From CAZFJG01 sp964410915 (GTDB taxonomy: Bacteria > Synergistota > Synergistia > Synergistales > JAFGMB01): DNA of 30,030 nt. Shown piece by piece: positions 1-8,389 of the stretch (within the stretch, counting starts at the first letter, position 1; the number at the start of each line of letters is the position of its first letter). The notes under the pieces are model-generated. The model saw nothing but the letters and a program-made list of their open reading frames with translations. It was not told the origin of the DNA and searched no databases. Made by a program: the position numbers and the translations under genes. The DNA is taken from positions 1 through 30,030 of the forward strand of contig CAYPIU010000019.1 of assembly GCA_964410915.1 (NCBI GenBank), in the 5' to 3' direction.

Positions 1-519
1 GGTGAGTTCGCAGAGAACCCCATATGGTTTGAGCCCGGCAAGACGCATGAGATCCACAGTTGCTTCAGTATGTCCCTGTCTTTCCAGCACCCCTCCTGTA
101 CAAGCTCTGAGAGGAAAGACATGTCCTGGAGTTGAAAGGTCTTCAAAGGTGGTATTTTCGGATATGGCTGTCTTGACAGTGGTTAGCCTGTCTTTTGCTG
201 AAACTCCAGTGGTCACACCTTTTCTGGCCTCTATGGAAACCGTGAAGGCCGTCTGAAAACGACTTGTGTTGTGACCCACCATCATGCTCAGGTCAAGTGA
301 CCGGACCTTTTCAGGTGTAAGGCAAAGGCACACTATTCCGCTGCATTCCCTGATGAGCATGGCCATCTGCTGTCTGGTGAGATTTTCTGCCGAAAAGATA
401 AGATCACCTTCGTTTTCCCGGTTTTCATCATCTATTACCAGGACTCCACTGTTATTACGCAATGCTTCGAGGGCTTTTTCAACCTGTGTCTGAAAAGTTT
501 TTCCATTTTGATGATCCAA
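1..519 (-). CDS. ribB: 3,4-dihydroxy-2-butanone 4-phosphate synthase (RibB domain), 5' part, runs off the left edge
   Basis: The minus-strand frame is open from a TTG at 519 to the window edge (173 codons). It has the RibB signature: VLVIDDENRENEGDLIF near the N-terminus, then IRECSGIVCLCLTPE, MMVGHNTSRFQTAFTVSIEA, GVTTGVSAKDR, and STPGHVFPLRAQEGGVLERQGHTEA. The acidic DDENRENEGD segment and the HTEA region hold the metal and substrate ligands of this family. The enzyme makes the four-carbon precursor of riboflavin from ribulose 5-phosphate. The TTG start was chosen because a GGAGG lies 7 nt upstream (527-531) and the frame then runs directly into the conserved domain. The nearby ATG at about 504 is in another frame. 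An FMN riboswitch and promoter lie upstream. It may be a RibBA fusion; the C-terminal part is outside the window. Confidence 0.93.
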   Translation of the reverse strand, partial: MDHQNGKTFQTQVEKALEALRNNSGVLVIDDENRENEGDLIFSAENLTRQQMAMLIRECSGIVCLCLTPEKVRSLDLSMMVGHNTSRFQTAFTVSIEARKGVTTGVSAKDRLTTVKTAISENTTFEDLSTPGHVFPLRACTGGVLERQGHTEATVDLMRLAGLKPYGVLCELT

Positions 520-610
520 GACAATTCCTCCAATATTTTTTTGCCTGGATCAGGGAAGGGATGGTCGGAAGAAGGAGGGGTAGAAAAGACACGATTCATT
601 CCGTTTTCTT

Positions 611-750
611 ATCCTCTTCCATCCGGACTTTGACCGTCGGCTCTGGGATCTCACCAGATCAGCTGTCTCCATTGAGGGAGTCGCTTGCGGGCTACCCGGA
701 AAGATCCGGTACACCGCCGGTGGGGACTTTCACCCCGCCCTGAGAATAAG
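611..750 (-). promoter_or_regulatory. FMN riboswitch (RFN element)
   Basis: Read on the minus strand, the segment carries the conserved RFN blocks in order: AGGGCGGGGTGAAAGTCCCC, ACCGGCGGT, AGCCCGC-AAGCG, GATCTGGTGAGATCCCAGAG, GCCGACGGT and AAAGTCCGGATGGAAGAG. It sits between a good promoter and ribB, so it should repress ribB when FMN is plentiful. The expression platform would be the 90 nt between the aptamer and the TTG. A CCTCC there could pair with the ribB Shine-Dalgarno GGAGG, suggesting translational control; that pairing is inference. Confidence 0.95.
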
Positions 751-759
751 GCTGGATCC

Positions 760-787
760 AGTATAAAACTTTAATTGTAAAATTCAA
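760..787 (-). promoter_or_regulatory. Sigma-70-type promoter for ribB
   Basis: On the minus strand there is a -35 TTGAAT (782-787), a 16-nt AT-rich spacer and a -10 TATACT (760-765), about 10 nt before the first FMN aptamer helix. Position and spacing fit a housekeeping promoter reading into the riboswitch. The rest of the 520-845 gap holds only the riboswitch and ribB leader. Confidence 0.6.
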
Positions 788-845
788 TACCAGATCCAGA
801 TCAAACCGATTTACTGTAAATGAACGTATTACGTTTTTGCATGAG

Positions 846-1829
846 CTAAATGTTAACAGTTACTCCTATTCCAGCCTTTTCTGCTTTCTTATAGATCAAA
901 TGGCCTGTCATTACATCGTGACATGCGATTCCCATAAGAACTGCGCTTCGCCTTCCTTTTTTGATTGCTTCTTTTTTACCTGCTACTACTTGTCCCATGT
1001 CTGCATAGATCTTTTCTTTAACGGGATATCCATGATGGAAAGACACTTTTTCATTCTGCATCCATAGATACTGATTCATATCGTCACAGACGAAGATATC
1101 CGCTTCGGTCATAACTTCATTCTCATATGCTGCATCATGATCAACAGAAATTGTTAGTACGTCATTTTTAAGCCATTCAGCTTTTATAGATGGCTCTGGT
1201 TTTTCTATTACCGGTGTGCAGGTTATTATTACGTCTGCACTGCTTACGGTTTCTTTTGTATCTTTGCAGGAAATAAATCTAAGGTGAGGGAATGTTTTTG
1301 ACATTTCTGTAGTAAATTTTTCTATCTGTTTGTCAAAAATATCGTATACTTTCACGATTTTAAGGTTTTTAAGCACTTCGTTCATTGCCATAAGGTTAGT
1401 TCTTGCCTGAACACCGAGGCCTATTATAGCAATTGTATCTGAAGCTGGATCTGCAAGATATTTGGCACATACCCCTGAAGCAGCACCGGTTCTCCATGCT
1501 GTCATCCAGTTTGCATCCATAATGGCCTTTAGCATACCCGTTTCCGGATCGTTCAGGCACCAGATACCCATGATATAAGGAAGACCCCTGGACGGATTTG
1601 CCGGATAACCTGAAACCCACTTGATACCGGCGTAATCTGTGTTTCCCCCTACCCAGCAGGGCATAGCATGGATAAAAGAATTCTGTCGGGGATGAATGCC
1701 TGTTTTTGCTGGCATTTCATTTGAACCTTCACCTTTGCTTTTCAACCCTGATTCAACAACGCTTATTACTTCTGACATCGGGATATTAAGTTCTTCAACT
1801 TCCTTTTGGGAAATGATCTTGATTTCCAT
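846..1829 (-). CDS. Ornithine cyclodeaminase / mu-crystallin family protein
   Basis: This is a 327-residue protein of the OCD/mu-crystallin family, NAD(P)-dependent enzymes acting on amino acids or their cyclic imines (ornithine cyclodeaminase, alanine dehydrogenase, ketimine reductase, opine-like synthases). Family features seen: an N-terminal segment with GIKWVSGYPANPSRGLP (about 68-84), ANWMTAWRTGAASGVCAKYL (about 104-123), a Rossmann IIGLGVQART (about 133-142), and SADVIITCTP (about 196-205). Length is typical. The ATG at 1829 has an AAAGGGG 8 nt upstream. The exact reaction cannot be told from sequence. It points away from an opine dehydrogenase/TRAP unit, and that context suggests metabolism of an unusual or N-substituted amino acid. 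It is a single-gene unit. Confidence 0.88.
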   Translation of the reverse strand: MEIKIISQKEVEELNIPMSEVISVVESGLKSKGEGSNEMPAKTGIHPRQNSFIHAMPCWVGGNTDYAGIKWVSGYPANPSRGLPYIMGIWCLNDPETGMLKAIMDANWMTAWRTGAASGVCAKYLADPASDTIAIIGLGVQARTNLMAMNEVLKNLKIVKVYDIFDKQIEKFTTEMSKTFPHLRFISCKDTKETVSSADVIITCTPVIEKPEPSIKAEWLKNDVLTISVDHDAAYENEVMTEADIFVCDDMNQYLWMQNEKVSFHHGYPVKEKIYADMGQVVAGKKEAIKKGRRSAVLMGIACHDVMTGHLIYKKAEKAGIGVTVNI

Positions 1830-1919
1830 AACTACAACCCCTTTAAAGTTTTGGTTTGCCTCATTTCATCTTTTTTATAGAAATACAGCCTGCTTGAAAT
1901 AGTATTTGAGATTGTTTTT

Positions 1920-1949
1920 TAGTTCATTGGGCACTTGTCCAAAAAACTA
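1920..1949. repeat. Imperfect inverted repeat upstream of the OCD gene
   Basis: The core TTGGGCACTTGTCCAA (1927-1942) can form seven pairs including one G-T. It is flanked, after a 2x2 mismatch, by TAGTT (1920-1924) and AACTA (1945-1949). It lies about 90-120 nt upstream of the minus-strand OCD start, so it could be an operator or a leader hairpin. It does not match the TTGTGC-N4-GCACAA palindromes. Confidence 0.35.
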
Positions 1950-2294
1950 GATATAGAAGTAACGATTTTTGTAATACTATGGATAAGCTAAGAATATCTG
2001 CCTCTGATCCCAGTGGAAGTTTTATACTTCAGTCACCGTTCTTTTTAGCATTTACCAGGTACACGCTCACAAGTGAAAGAAATATAAATGAAAACTTTTC
2101 TTGTATGGCATTCGCCATCTGCAAGTCCTTTATGATTAACTTTCAGCATAGGTTCTCTCCGGATCGTTCATTGATCTGCAAAGTGGAATCATTTTGTTGA
2201 TATCTCAAATATGCACAAGGTTATCCCGGATTGTCGAGATTGACGTATAAGAAGCTGGCGATGGACGATTTATGGTTACAGGAGCCAAATATAG

Positions 2295-2330
2295 CAGCGC
2301 GGATTTGTGCATATGCACAAATCCGCGCTG
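2295..2330. promoter_or_regulatory. Perfect 36-bp palindrome, candidate operator
   Basis: Each 18-nt half is the exact reverse complement of the other; the left half is CAGCGCGGATTTGTGCAT. The centre TTTGTGC-ATAT-GCACAAA is the same core found at 8311-8358 and 13363-13378. Neither strand has a T-run after it, so it is not an ordinary terminator. It lies about 275 nt upstream of the opine dehydrogenase start and should control that unit or the divergent OCD gene. Confidence 0.65.
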
Positions 2331-2603
2331 TAAAAGAAGGCTAAATTCTGGAGCAGGGACAATGGCATTATTTGTTATTCTTCAATAAACTCTTTGTGTC
2401 TGAAGAATAGGAATGCAGATAAAACCATATGTTAGGCTTCTTCCTTTTTGGCCAAAAGGTTTTTGTTAAGTATCCAGAAACGAAAGTTTTTTCAGAGGAT
2501 TTTATCCTCCAAGTGACATCATGACTACAGATGGCCATCTAAAATGTGGCGTGAAACAAAGGAACTGGTGGTATTTAAAAACTTTGCAGGAGGTTATATC
2601 TAT

Positions 2604-3707
2604 ATGTCAAAACCGGTTATTGCAATCCTGGGTGGTGGGAATGCTGGTCATGCATCTGCGGCTGAGCTATCGCTGCTCGGGTTTGAGTGCAGACTTTATC
2701 AGGATCAAAACTTTGTTAAAGATATGGAAAAAGTTTTTAATACCAGGGAGATATTGCTTAATAGAGATCCAGAAGGCGGTTGTAGAGTTGAAGGTCTTGC
2801 TTCTATTTCCGTTGTCACTTCAGATATGGCAGAAGCTGTAAGCGGTGCGGATGTTATATTGTCTCACCTTCCAGCTTTTGCCCATAAGGGTGTAGCAGAG
2901 AGTTTGTCTGGCCTGGTAGAGGATGGGCAGGTAATTGTATTGCTTCCAGGTACCCTTGGGACGCTTGTTTTTGCTGAAATTTTCAGGAAAAATGGTGTAA
3001 CAAAAGATGTGATACTGGCGGAAGCCAATACCAATCCCTACGATACGAGAATTCTCGCTCCTGGAGAGTCCTTTGTTTACAAAATGAATGATCCTCTCAT
3101 GTTGGGTGTTTTCCCTTCAAATCGTACTGAAGAAGCCATAAAAAAGCTCGAGGGAGTTTATGATTTTGTGCCCATGCAGGATGTACTGGAGTGTGCTATT
3201 CACAGTCATAACCCGCTTCTACATACTCCTGCCTGTATAATGAGCGTCAGCCGTATAGAGAGATCAAAAGGGGAGTTCTATCTTTACGAGGAAGCTTTCA
3301 CCGATACGGTTTGCAGGGTTACATGCGAAATGGATAAGGAGCGGATGGCAATAGGAGAAGCTTTTGGATATAAAACACGCTCTATTGAGCAGCTTCTTTC
3401 CGGACTTGAGAATCCTGGTACGCTTTTCAAGGAAACAAATGGAAATCCCGGACTCTGTTATATAAAAGGCCCTACTTCAGTCAAGAGCAGGTATTTTACC
3501 GAGGATGGGCTGCATGGTCTGGTACCCTGGTCTCAAATAGGGGATATGGCTGGAGTGCAAACACCACTGATAAAGGCATTTGCGACGATAGAAGGATCTG
3601 TGATTCAGAGAGATATGTGGGGAGATGGACGTACTCTCGAAGTGATGGGGATTCAGGGAATGGATTTGGACTCCTTTAAGCAGTACATGAAAACCGGGGA
3701 AAGGTAA
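2604..3707 (+). CDS. NAD/NADP octopine (opine) dehydrogenase family protein
   Basis: This 367-residue protein has an N-terminal Rossmann fold (AILGGGNAGHASAAELSLLG, about residues 6-25) followed by a GLASISVVTSDMAEAVSGADVI strand-helix unit. A C-terminal octopine-dehydrogenase-type helical domain contains the characteristic HSHNPLLHTPACIM stretch. Family members interconvert a secondary-amine dicarboxylic acid (opine) with an amino acid plus a 2-oxo acid using NAD(P)H. The ATG at 2604 has AGGAGG 8 nt upstream; an upstream in-frame GTG at 2544 lacks one. It leads a probable operon with dctPQM (104-nt gap), suggesting it acts on the imported compound. The direction in vivo (degradation or synthesis) and the substrate are not known; other members of this fold include ketopantoate-reductase-like enzymes, which fit less well. 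Confidence 0.85.
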   Translation: MSKPVIAILGGGNAGHASAAELSLLGFECRLYQDQNFVKDMEKVFNTREILLNRDPEGGCRVEGLASISVVTSDMAEAVSGADVILSHLPAFAHKGVAESLSGLVEDGQVIVLLPGTLGTLVFAEIFRKNGVTKDVILAEANTNPYDTRILAPGESFVYKMNDPLMLGVFPSNRTEEAIKKLEGVYDFVPMQDVLECAIHSHNPLLHTPACIMSVSRIERSKGEFYLYEEAFTDTVCRVTCEMDKERMAIGEAFGYKTRSIEQLLSGLENPGTLFKETNGNPGLCYIKGPTSVKSRYFTEDGLHGLVPWSQIGDMAGVQTPLIKAFATIEGSVIQRDMWGDGRTLEVMGIQGMDLDSFKQYMKTGER

Positions 3708-3811
3708 GAAAGTTCATTTTTCATAGAAGGAGACTCCAAGAAGTTTTTACCCCCGTTGAGTGTAGTAGAGAGAAGGTCCATAAATTTAACTAAATGGAGG
3801 AGAATGCGAAA

Positions 3812-4834
3812 ATGAAGAAGAGTTTTGGTAGGTCAATATTGACAGTAGTTCTTTTGGCAGTTCTTGTTGTTGCAGGTTTTGGGACCATGTCCGAGGCTAA
3901 ACCAGATATGGTTCTTCGTATGGCAGGACAGCAGACAGCAGATCATATGGCAACCAGACTGATGAAACAGGTAGCAGAGGAAGTAAAGGAAAAAACAGAT
4001 GGACGAATCGAGATCAAAGTTTATCCTACATCCCAGCTTGGTGACTATGTGCTTGTATATGAAGAGATGATAAGAGGAACAATTGACATGGCTCTGACTT
4101 CAGTCCCGAGCCAGTTTGATCCAAGACTTGAGCTCCCCTATGTAAATTACTACATCCGCAATTATGATGATGTAAAAAACGTTTACAAAGCAAAGGGCTG
4201 GCTTTATAACAAAATGGATGAGTTCCATGGCAACCTTGGAGTCAAGTTCCTCGGTTTCAATGTTGAGGGTTTTGGCGGTTTTGGTATGACCAAGGAGATC
4301 AACAAACCTCTTGACCCAACAGTGAACAAGGATGTTCTTCTAAGGGTATGTTCTATCCAGGCTTTCAAGCTTGCAGCTGAGGATGGCGGATACTCAACAG
4401 TAACAATTCCATATGCAGAACTTTACACTGCGCTTCAGACAGGTGTTGCTGATGGCTGGAGTGGAGGTTCCCCCGTACATTCCTATCTGTTCTTTAAGGA
4501 TGTTCTCAAATATTACTATCAGGTCAACAACTTTGTAGAGAGTGAATCTTACATGATGAGCAAAGTTGTCTGGAATAAACTGAGTGAGGAAGATCAGAAA
4601 ATAATTTCAGAAGCATGCGCAAGAGCAGCTAATGACAGCATCAGAATATCACAGGAAGAAGATTCCACTTACATGGACAAGCTTAGAGATGCTGGTATCG
4701 AAGTTATCACATATACCGACGAAGAACTTGATCCTCTCTTTGAACATTGCCAGAAAGTTACCTGGCCCAGAATGGAGAAACTTATGACAAAGGAACTGAT
4801 GGATGAGTTCCGCGCAGAGTATGCTGAAGAGTAG
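3812..4834 (+). CDS. dctP: TRAP transporter periplasmic solute-binding protein (DctP family)
   Basis: This is a 340-residue protein with a clear signal peptide (KK, then the hydrophobic SILTVVLLAVLVVAGFG, cleavage near SEA-KPD at about residue 28). The mature part follows the DctP pattern: VLRMAGQQTADHMATR, EVKEKTDGRIEIKVYP, QLGDYVLVYEEMIRGTIDMAL, and VLLRVCS with Arg178 at the position that usually binds the substrate carboxylate, then IPYAELYTALQTGVADGW. The start at 3812 follows GGAGGAG at 3796-3802. It binds a carboxylate, delivering it to DctQM. The ligand is unknown; the neighbouring opine dehydrogenase suggests an opine-like or N-substituted amino acid. Confidence 0.95.
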   Translation: MKKSFGRSILTVVLLAVLVVAGFGTMSEAKPDMVLRMAGQQTADHMATRLMKQVAEEVKEKTDGRIEIKVYPTSQLGDYVLVYEEMIRGTIDMALTSVPSQFDPRLELPYVNYYIRNYDDVKNVYKAKGWLYNKMDEFHGNLGVKFLGFNVEGFGGFGMTKEINKPLDPTVNKDVLLRVCSIQAFKLAAEDGGYSTVTIPYAELYTALQTGVADGWSGGSPVHSYLFFKDVLKYYYQVNNFVESESYMMSKVVWNKLSEEDQKIISEACARAANDSIRISQEEDSTYMDKLRDAGIEVITYTDEELDPLFEHCQKVTWPRMEKLMTKELMDEFRAEYAEE

Positions 4835-4872
4835 TATCATAAGCAATAATCAATAATCAGATAAAGTTTTTC

Positions 4873-4896
4873 AGGGGTCCCTTTATTGGGGCCCCT
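4873..4896 (+). terminator. Intercistronic hairpin between dctP and dctQ
   Basis: AGGGGTCCC (4873-4881) and GGGGCCCCT (4888-4896) form nine pairs with one G-U and a six-base loop. Only a short TTT follows, so it is likely a leaky terminator or an mRNA stabiliser that lets the binding protein be made in excess over the membrane subunits. Confidence 0.55.
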
Positions 4897-4939
4897 TTAG
4901 AGAGGGAAGAAATGTCTCTACCTAAGGAGTGATCTGGAT

Positions 4940-5500
4940 TTGACAGATTCCTGTGAAGTCGAAGTAACCTCAAGGGAATTATATAGTTCTGAGGGGTTTT
5001 TATGGAACTTGTTGTTACGTCTGCAGAAAATAGTTATGACCGTCAGTAGTATGCTGATTGTACTGATAATAGTTTTTTCAGTTATTGCAAGGTACTTTTT
5101 CCACGCTAACCTTTACGGTTATGAAGAAATTGTTACGATATTTGCTTTCTGGTTGTATTTCATGGGAGGGGCCTACGGAAGTTACAACGGGACTCACATT
5201 TCCGCAGATCTTATGAACGTCTATCTGCCTGAAGGCAACCTCAAGCAGTTTGTATATGTGATACGAGATATTGTTACCATTGGCATGGCTTTTCTGTTCA
5301 CCTATTATGCGTATGATTTCTTTATGTTTGGTTTCATGGGGCCATTAGGAACGGGAGTAGCTCTTCCCAGATCTCCTGTCTGGCGTCTTCCCATGGCAAT
5401 TTCATATGCATCAGTTTTCCTTGGCTATATACTGATGTCGTTTTATTTTACAGTCCATTTTGTTCATGACCTGAGAGTCTTTTTAAGGGGACGGAAATAA
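4940..5500 (+). CDS. dctQ: TRAP transporter small permease (DctQ family)
   Basis: The 186-residue protein has four hydrophobic segments: about 36-56 (IVMTVSSMLIVLIIVFSVIA), about 67-85 (EEIVTIFAFWLYFMGGAYGS), about 105-122 and about 145-170. This is the usual DctQ topology, and the motif around RYFFHANLYGYEEI is typical of the family. It helps anchor DctP to the DctM permease. The TTG start at 4940 is supported by AAGGAG at 4924-4929; no in-frame ATG lies ahead of the first membrane helix. It sits between dctP and dctM. Confidence 0.92.
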   Translation: MTDSCEVEVTSRELYSSEGFLWNLLLRLQKIVMTVSSMLIVLIIVFSVIARYFFHANLYGYEEIVTIFAFWLYFMGGAYGSYNGTHISADLMNVYLPEGNLKQFVYVIRDIVTIGMAFLFTYYAYDFFMFGFMGPLGTGVALPRSPVWRLPMAISYASVFLGYILMSFYFTVHFVHDLRVFLRGRK

Positions 5501-5597
5501 GAATTGATAATTCTGATAAAAAACCTGAAGAGATCTTTTTCAGGATAATTCAACTGATAGCCAGTTTAAATGTGATAATTCGAGGGGAGTCGGCTAC

Positions 5598-6905
5598 ATG
5601 ATATATATTGCACTATTGATACTTTTTGTAACTCTGGTAATTGGAGTGCCAGTACCATTCAGTTTTATGGCTTCCACTGCCTGGTTACTTTTTTTTGGTG
5701 GTCCCGACATGCAGGGGTATTCACCGACTATGGTTCTTCCATATGGCTTCAGTCAAATGAACTCTATAGTTCTTCTCGCTATTTGTCTTTTTATTGTTGC
5801 GGGTGGAATAATGGAAAAGGGCAAAATAGGAGAAAAACTTATAGATTTTGTCGAAGTCTTTGTTGGTAGGTTGAAGGGCGGTCTTGGTGTAGTGGCGACC
5901 ATTTCCTGCGCTGTTTTTGGTTCAATCACAGGAAGTGGCTGTGCTACTCTTTCCTGTATTGGTTCGATAATGTTCCCCAGGCTCAAGCAGGCTGGATATC
6001 CAAGAGGTCATTCTGCTGCTCTGCTTGCAAATTCATCCGTTCTAGGAATGCTTATACCTCCAAGTTCAATAATGATCCTTTATTCATGGATAGGGGGACA
6101 GTCTGTACTGGCTTCCTTTCTTGCTACGGTAGTTCCGGGAATAATTCTTACAACATTGCTTTCAGTAGTTAATATTTTCCTGTTAAGGAAGAACACAACA
6201 GTACTTGTGGAGCCTCCTCAGCCTCTTTCAAAGACTCTCAGGCAGGCAAGTATTAAGGGTAAAATTGCCCTGCCAGCGCTTTTGATGCCTGTTATTGTGC
6301 TCGGAGGCATTTATGGAGGGATCATGACTCCGACTGAAGCTGCTGCTGTAGCATGTCTATATGCAGTTCCAGTTGGATTTTTTATTTACAAAGGTCTTAC
6401 CTGGCAAAGCTTTCTTGAAACTCTCAAGGACTCCGCTGTTACAACAGGTGTAATAATGGTAATGCTTTATGCGGTAATGATGCTCAGCCGGTTGTATATT
6501 ATGGAAGATCTGCCCGGGAAAATGCTGGTTATGTTACAGTCTATTTCTGAAAACAGGTATGTTATTCTGTTTATGATCAATATTTTCCTGATCATCATGG
6601 GGATGCTCATGGATGATATTAGTTCGGTAATGTTGACAACACCCATACTATTGCCAATAATACTTCAGCTTGGGTTCAGCCCTATCCATTATGCAGCAAT
6701 AGTAGGTGTCAACACAGGTCTTGGAAATATTACACCTCCAACTGCTCCGATGTTGTATCTGAGTGGAAGGATAGGGTCTTCACCAATTAATGAGACTCTT
6801 ATGCCCACACTCTGGATGATCCTGTTCGCCTGGTTACCAACACTTGCTGTAACAACTTACTGGCCAACTCTTTCAATGTGGCTTCCTCGCCTTATACTTG
6901 GATGA
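5598..6905 (+). CDS. dctM: TRAP transporter large permease (DctM family)
   Basis: This 435-residue multi-spanning protein shows DctM hallmarks: VVATISCAVFGSITGSGCATLSCIGSIMFPRLKQAGYPRGHSAALLANSSVLGMLIPPSS, GGIYGGIMTPTEAAAVACLYA, and near the C-terminus IVGVNTGLGNITPPTAPMLYLS split by helices. It is the elevator-type subunit that moves substrate with sodium or protons. The ATG at 5598 is preceded by GAGGGGAG. Length is normal (about 430). It ends 47 nt before a strong terminator shared with the convergent regulator gene. Confidence 0.95.
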   Translation: MIYIALLILFVTLVIGVPVPFSFMASTAWLLFFGGPDMQGYSPTMVLPYGFSQMNSIVLLAICLFIVAGGIMEKGKIGEKLIDFVEVFVGRLKGGLGVVATISCAVFGSITGSGCATLSCIGSIMFPRLKQAGYPRGHSAALLANSSVLGMLIPPSSIMILYSWIGGQSVLASFLATVVPGIILTTLLSVVNIFLLRKNTTVLVEPPQPLSKTLRQASIKGKIALPALLMPVIVLGGIYGGIMTPTEAAAVACLYAVPVGFFIYKGLTWQSFLETLKDSAVTTGVIMVMLYAVMMLSRLYIMEDLPGKMLVMLQSISENRYVILFMINIFLIIMGMLMDDISSVMLTTPILLPIILQLGFSPIHYAAIVGVNTGLGNITPPTAPMLYLSGRIGSSPINETLMPTLWMILFAWLPTLAVTTYWPTLSMWLPRLILG

Positions 6906-6951
6906 AGCAGTTAAGAACAGGCCTCTAAAAATAATTGATTCTTTAAAAGCA

Positions 6952-6996
6952 AAACAAGATTGCCCCTGATATTTTTCATCAGGGGCAATCTTGTTT
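6952..6996. terminator. Bidirectional rho-independent terminator
   Basis: A 19-bp perfect stem (6952-6970 and 6978-6996) with core GATTGCCCCTGAT/ATCAGGGGCAATC and the 7-nt loop ATTTTTC is flanked by AAAACAAG on one side and CTTGTTT on the other. It separates the convergent dctM and cdaR-like genes and could serve both. Confidence 0.85.
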
Positions 6997-7004
6997 GATG
7001 ACAA

Positions 7005-8252
7005 CTATTGCGGTTTTGGCAAGGCATCTTTTCCGGAGTGTAGATTCAGAACCTGACGAGCTTTTACTGCAAGATAAAGAGAAAAAACATCATCAAAATT
7101 CTTGATATTGATTTCGCAGGCATGTGCTATCTTTTCCAGCCTGTATGAAAGGGTGTTGCGGTGAATGTTGAGTTTTTTAGCTACTTCTCCCGGGTTGAAA
7201 GGATCTTTCATCCATGTAAGAAAAGTTTTTCTCAGATCAGGCCAGTTGGGAAGTTCCGAAAGTGAATCCACAAGCTGCTGTTTTACAAAAAGCTTGCATT
7301 TCTGTGTGTTAAGCGTCGAAAGCAGGTCTTCAACCATCAGTTCCCTGTAATCGTAAATACAACTGTTTTGAGAAAGTTTTTTCCCCAGGTGAAGAGCTCT
7401 CCATGCTGTGTAATAGGAATCTGCAAGGCAGGGGGGGACTATAGCTATTCTCCCAATACCTATAGCGGCATTGATATTCCTATCCTCGAGAGTTGAAAGC
7501 ATCTTCCTGCATTCAAGTTGTAGATCTTCCCGAATATCTTTATGGCTATTGTTTCTGGGATGAAGAGCTCTTATAACGAGATATTTATCGGCACCGAAGC
7601 TTGAAATGATATTCTGGGGGTTTGAAAAGACGGATCTTATATTGTTGAGGATAGACATTTTGAAAGATTCTATATGCACTTCAGTGTCATGGATCTCCTG
7701 TGAGGAAGCTTTATCTCTTATTTCTGCGGCCAGGTCTCTGAATCTGGAAATGTCTATTAGGATCGCTATTCGTGGAAGTCGAAGATCATAACCAAGGCCA
7801 CCTGCCTGTGTTATCAGAAGAGATTCATCCATTTCATCGGGATGAAAAGATATTATTTCCTGGATCAGGTTGTGCAGGGCCCTTTCCCTCAGGTGGGAAT
7901 TGGCCAGTAGATTCTTTTCACGTAAAAAGATCTCTGCCTCTTTTCTTACAAGATGTGCATATTTGATCACTTCTTCAGGATCCCCGGCGATCCCTATTGA
8001 ACCAACAACTTTACCTGCATAAATAATAGGCAGTGCAACCCCAGGTTTCACTTTTTTTCTCAAAGCCTTTTCCGGATCACAGGTTTCCACCCTGTTAAAT
8101 TTCATAACTGGAAGAGAGGTTGCATGCAATGTTCCAAGACGTGATTTATCCGAGCTGCCAATAATGATCCCCTTTTCGTTTGTTATTATAACGTCCTCTC
8201 CGATTATGCTCTGTGTTGCATCCACAACTTTCTGGGCAGTTTCAGTTAACAT
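7005..8252 (-). CDS. CdaR/PucR-type transcriptional regulator (diacid-recognition family)
   Basis: This 415-residue protein begins with a putative sugar-diacid recognition domain (about 1-135; TAQKVVDATQSIIGEDVIIT, GIIIGSSDKSRLGTLHATSL, PGVALPIIYAGKVVGSIGIAG). It has a middle GGDEF-like/PucR-type region and a C-terminal helix-turn-helix of the PucR/CdaR class (GEVAKKLNIHRNTLSYRLEKIA, about residues 355-376). Such proteins activate or repress catabolic genes in response to small carboxylates. It is divergent from the Grd cluster, and a 48-bp near-palindrome lies between them, so control of the Grd genes is likely. The same core occurs before the TRAP unit and the eut operon, which suggests a wider regulon. 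The inducer is unknown. Confidence 0.88.
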   Translation of the reverse strand: MLTETAQKVVDATQSIIGEDVIITNEKGIIIGSSDKSRLGTLHATSLPVMKFNRVETCDPEKALRKKVKPGVALPIIYAGKVVGSIGIAGDPEEVIKYAHLVRKEAEIFLREKNLLANSHLRERALHNLIQEIISFHPDEMDESLLITQAGGLGYDLRLPRIAILIDISRFRDLAAEIRDKASSQEIHDTEVHIESFKMSILNNIRSVFSNPQNIISSFGADKYLVIRALHPRNNSHKDIREDLQLECRKMLSTLEDRNINAAIGIGRIAIVPPCLADSYYTAWRALHLGKKLSQNSCIYDYRELMVEDLLSTLNTQKCKLFVKQQLVDSLSELPNWPDLRKTFLTWMKDPFNPGEVAKKLNIHRNTLSYRLEKIAHACEINIKNFDDVFSLYLAVKARQVLNLHSGKDALPKPQ

Positions 8253-8310
8253 GAACGGACGTCCCCCTTGTGTTTTGTGTTTTTCAACAGAATAAATACG
8301 TTATCTGGGA

Positions 8311-8358
8311 GAATACAGGCACTAATTTGTGCTCAAGCACAAATTAGTGCCTGTATTC
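8311..8358. promoter_or_regulatory. 48-bp near-perfect palindrome, candidate operator
   Basis: Two 23-nt arms (8311-8333 and 8336-8358) are exact reverse complements around a 2-nt spacer. The centre is ATTTGTGC-TCAA-GCACAAAT, sharing the core with 2295-2330 and 13363-13378. No T-run follows on either strand. Its place between the regulator and the grd cluster makes a regulator binding site likely, although as RNA it would also form a very stable hairpin. Confidence 0.7.
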
Positions 8359-8369
8359 TAACACTATTC

Positions 8370-8389
8370 TTTCATTGTGAACAATGAAA
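8370..8389. repeat. Second small palindrome before the grd cluster
   Basis: TTTCATTGT (8370-8378) and ACAATGAAA (8381-8389) are exact reverse complements with a GA spacer. It lies 11 nt from the larger palindrome and about 100 nt upstream of the first grd gene. It could be a second operator or part of the leader. Confidence 0.4.

Larger units (their letters stand above)
1830..2603. other. Long divergent intergenic region
   Basis: About 770 nt separate two divergent genes. Apart from the imperfect hairpin at 1920-1949 and the perfect palindrome at 2295-2330, I see no convincing gene. The short open frames here lack family resemblance and ribosome binding sites. A lone half-site ATGCACAA occurs at about 2210-2217. 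No sigma-70 promoter was clear enough to place. Confidence 0.5.

Noticed and set aside
2..743. Three plus-strand ORFs at the left end
   Set aside because: They are antisense to ribB and its FMN riboswitch.
837..1067. Plus-strand ORF opposite the OCD gene
   Set aside because: It is a shadow of a well-conserved minus-strand gene and has no ribosome site.
1979..2200. 73-codon plus-strand ORF in the long intergenic region
   Set aside because: No ribosome site, no family resemblance and a composition that does not look coding.
2295..2330. Reading the palindrome as a rho-independent terminator
   Set aside because: No T-run follows on either strand and no gene ends nearby; the shared core with two other intergenic sites favours an operator.
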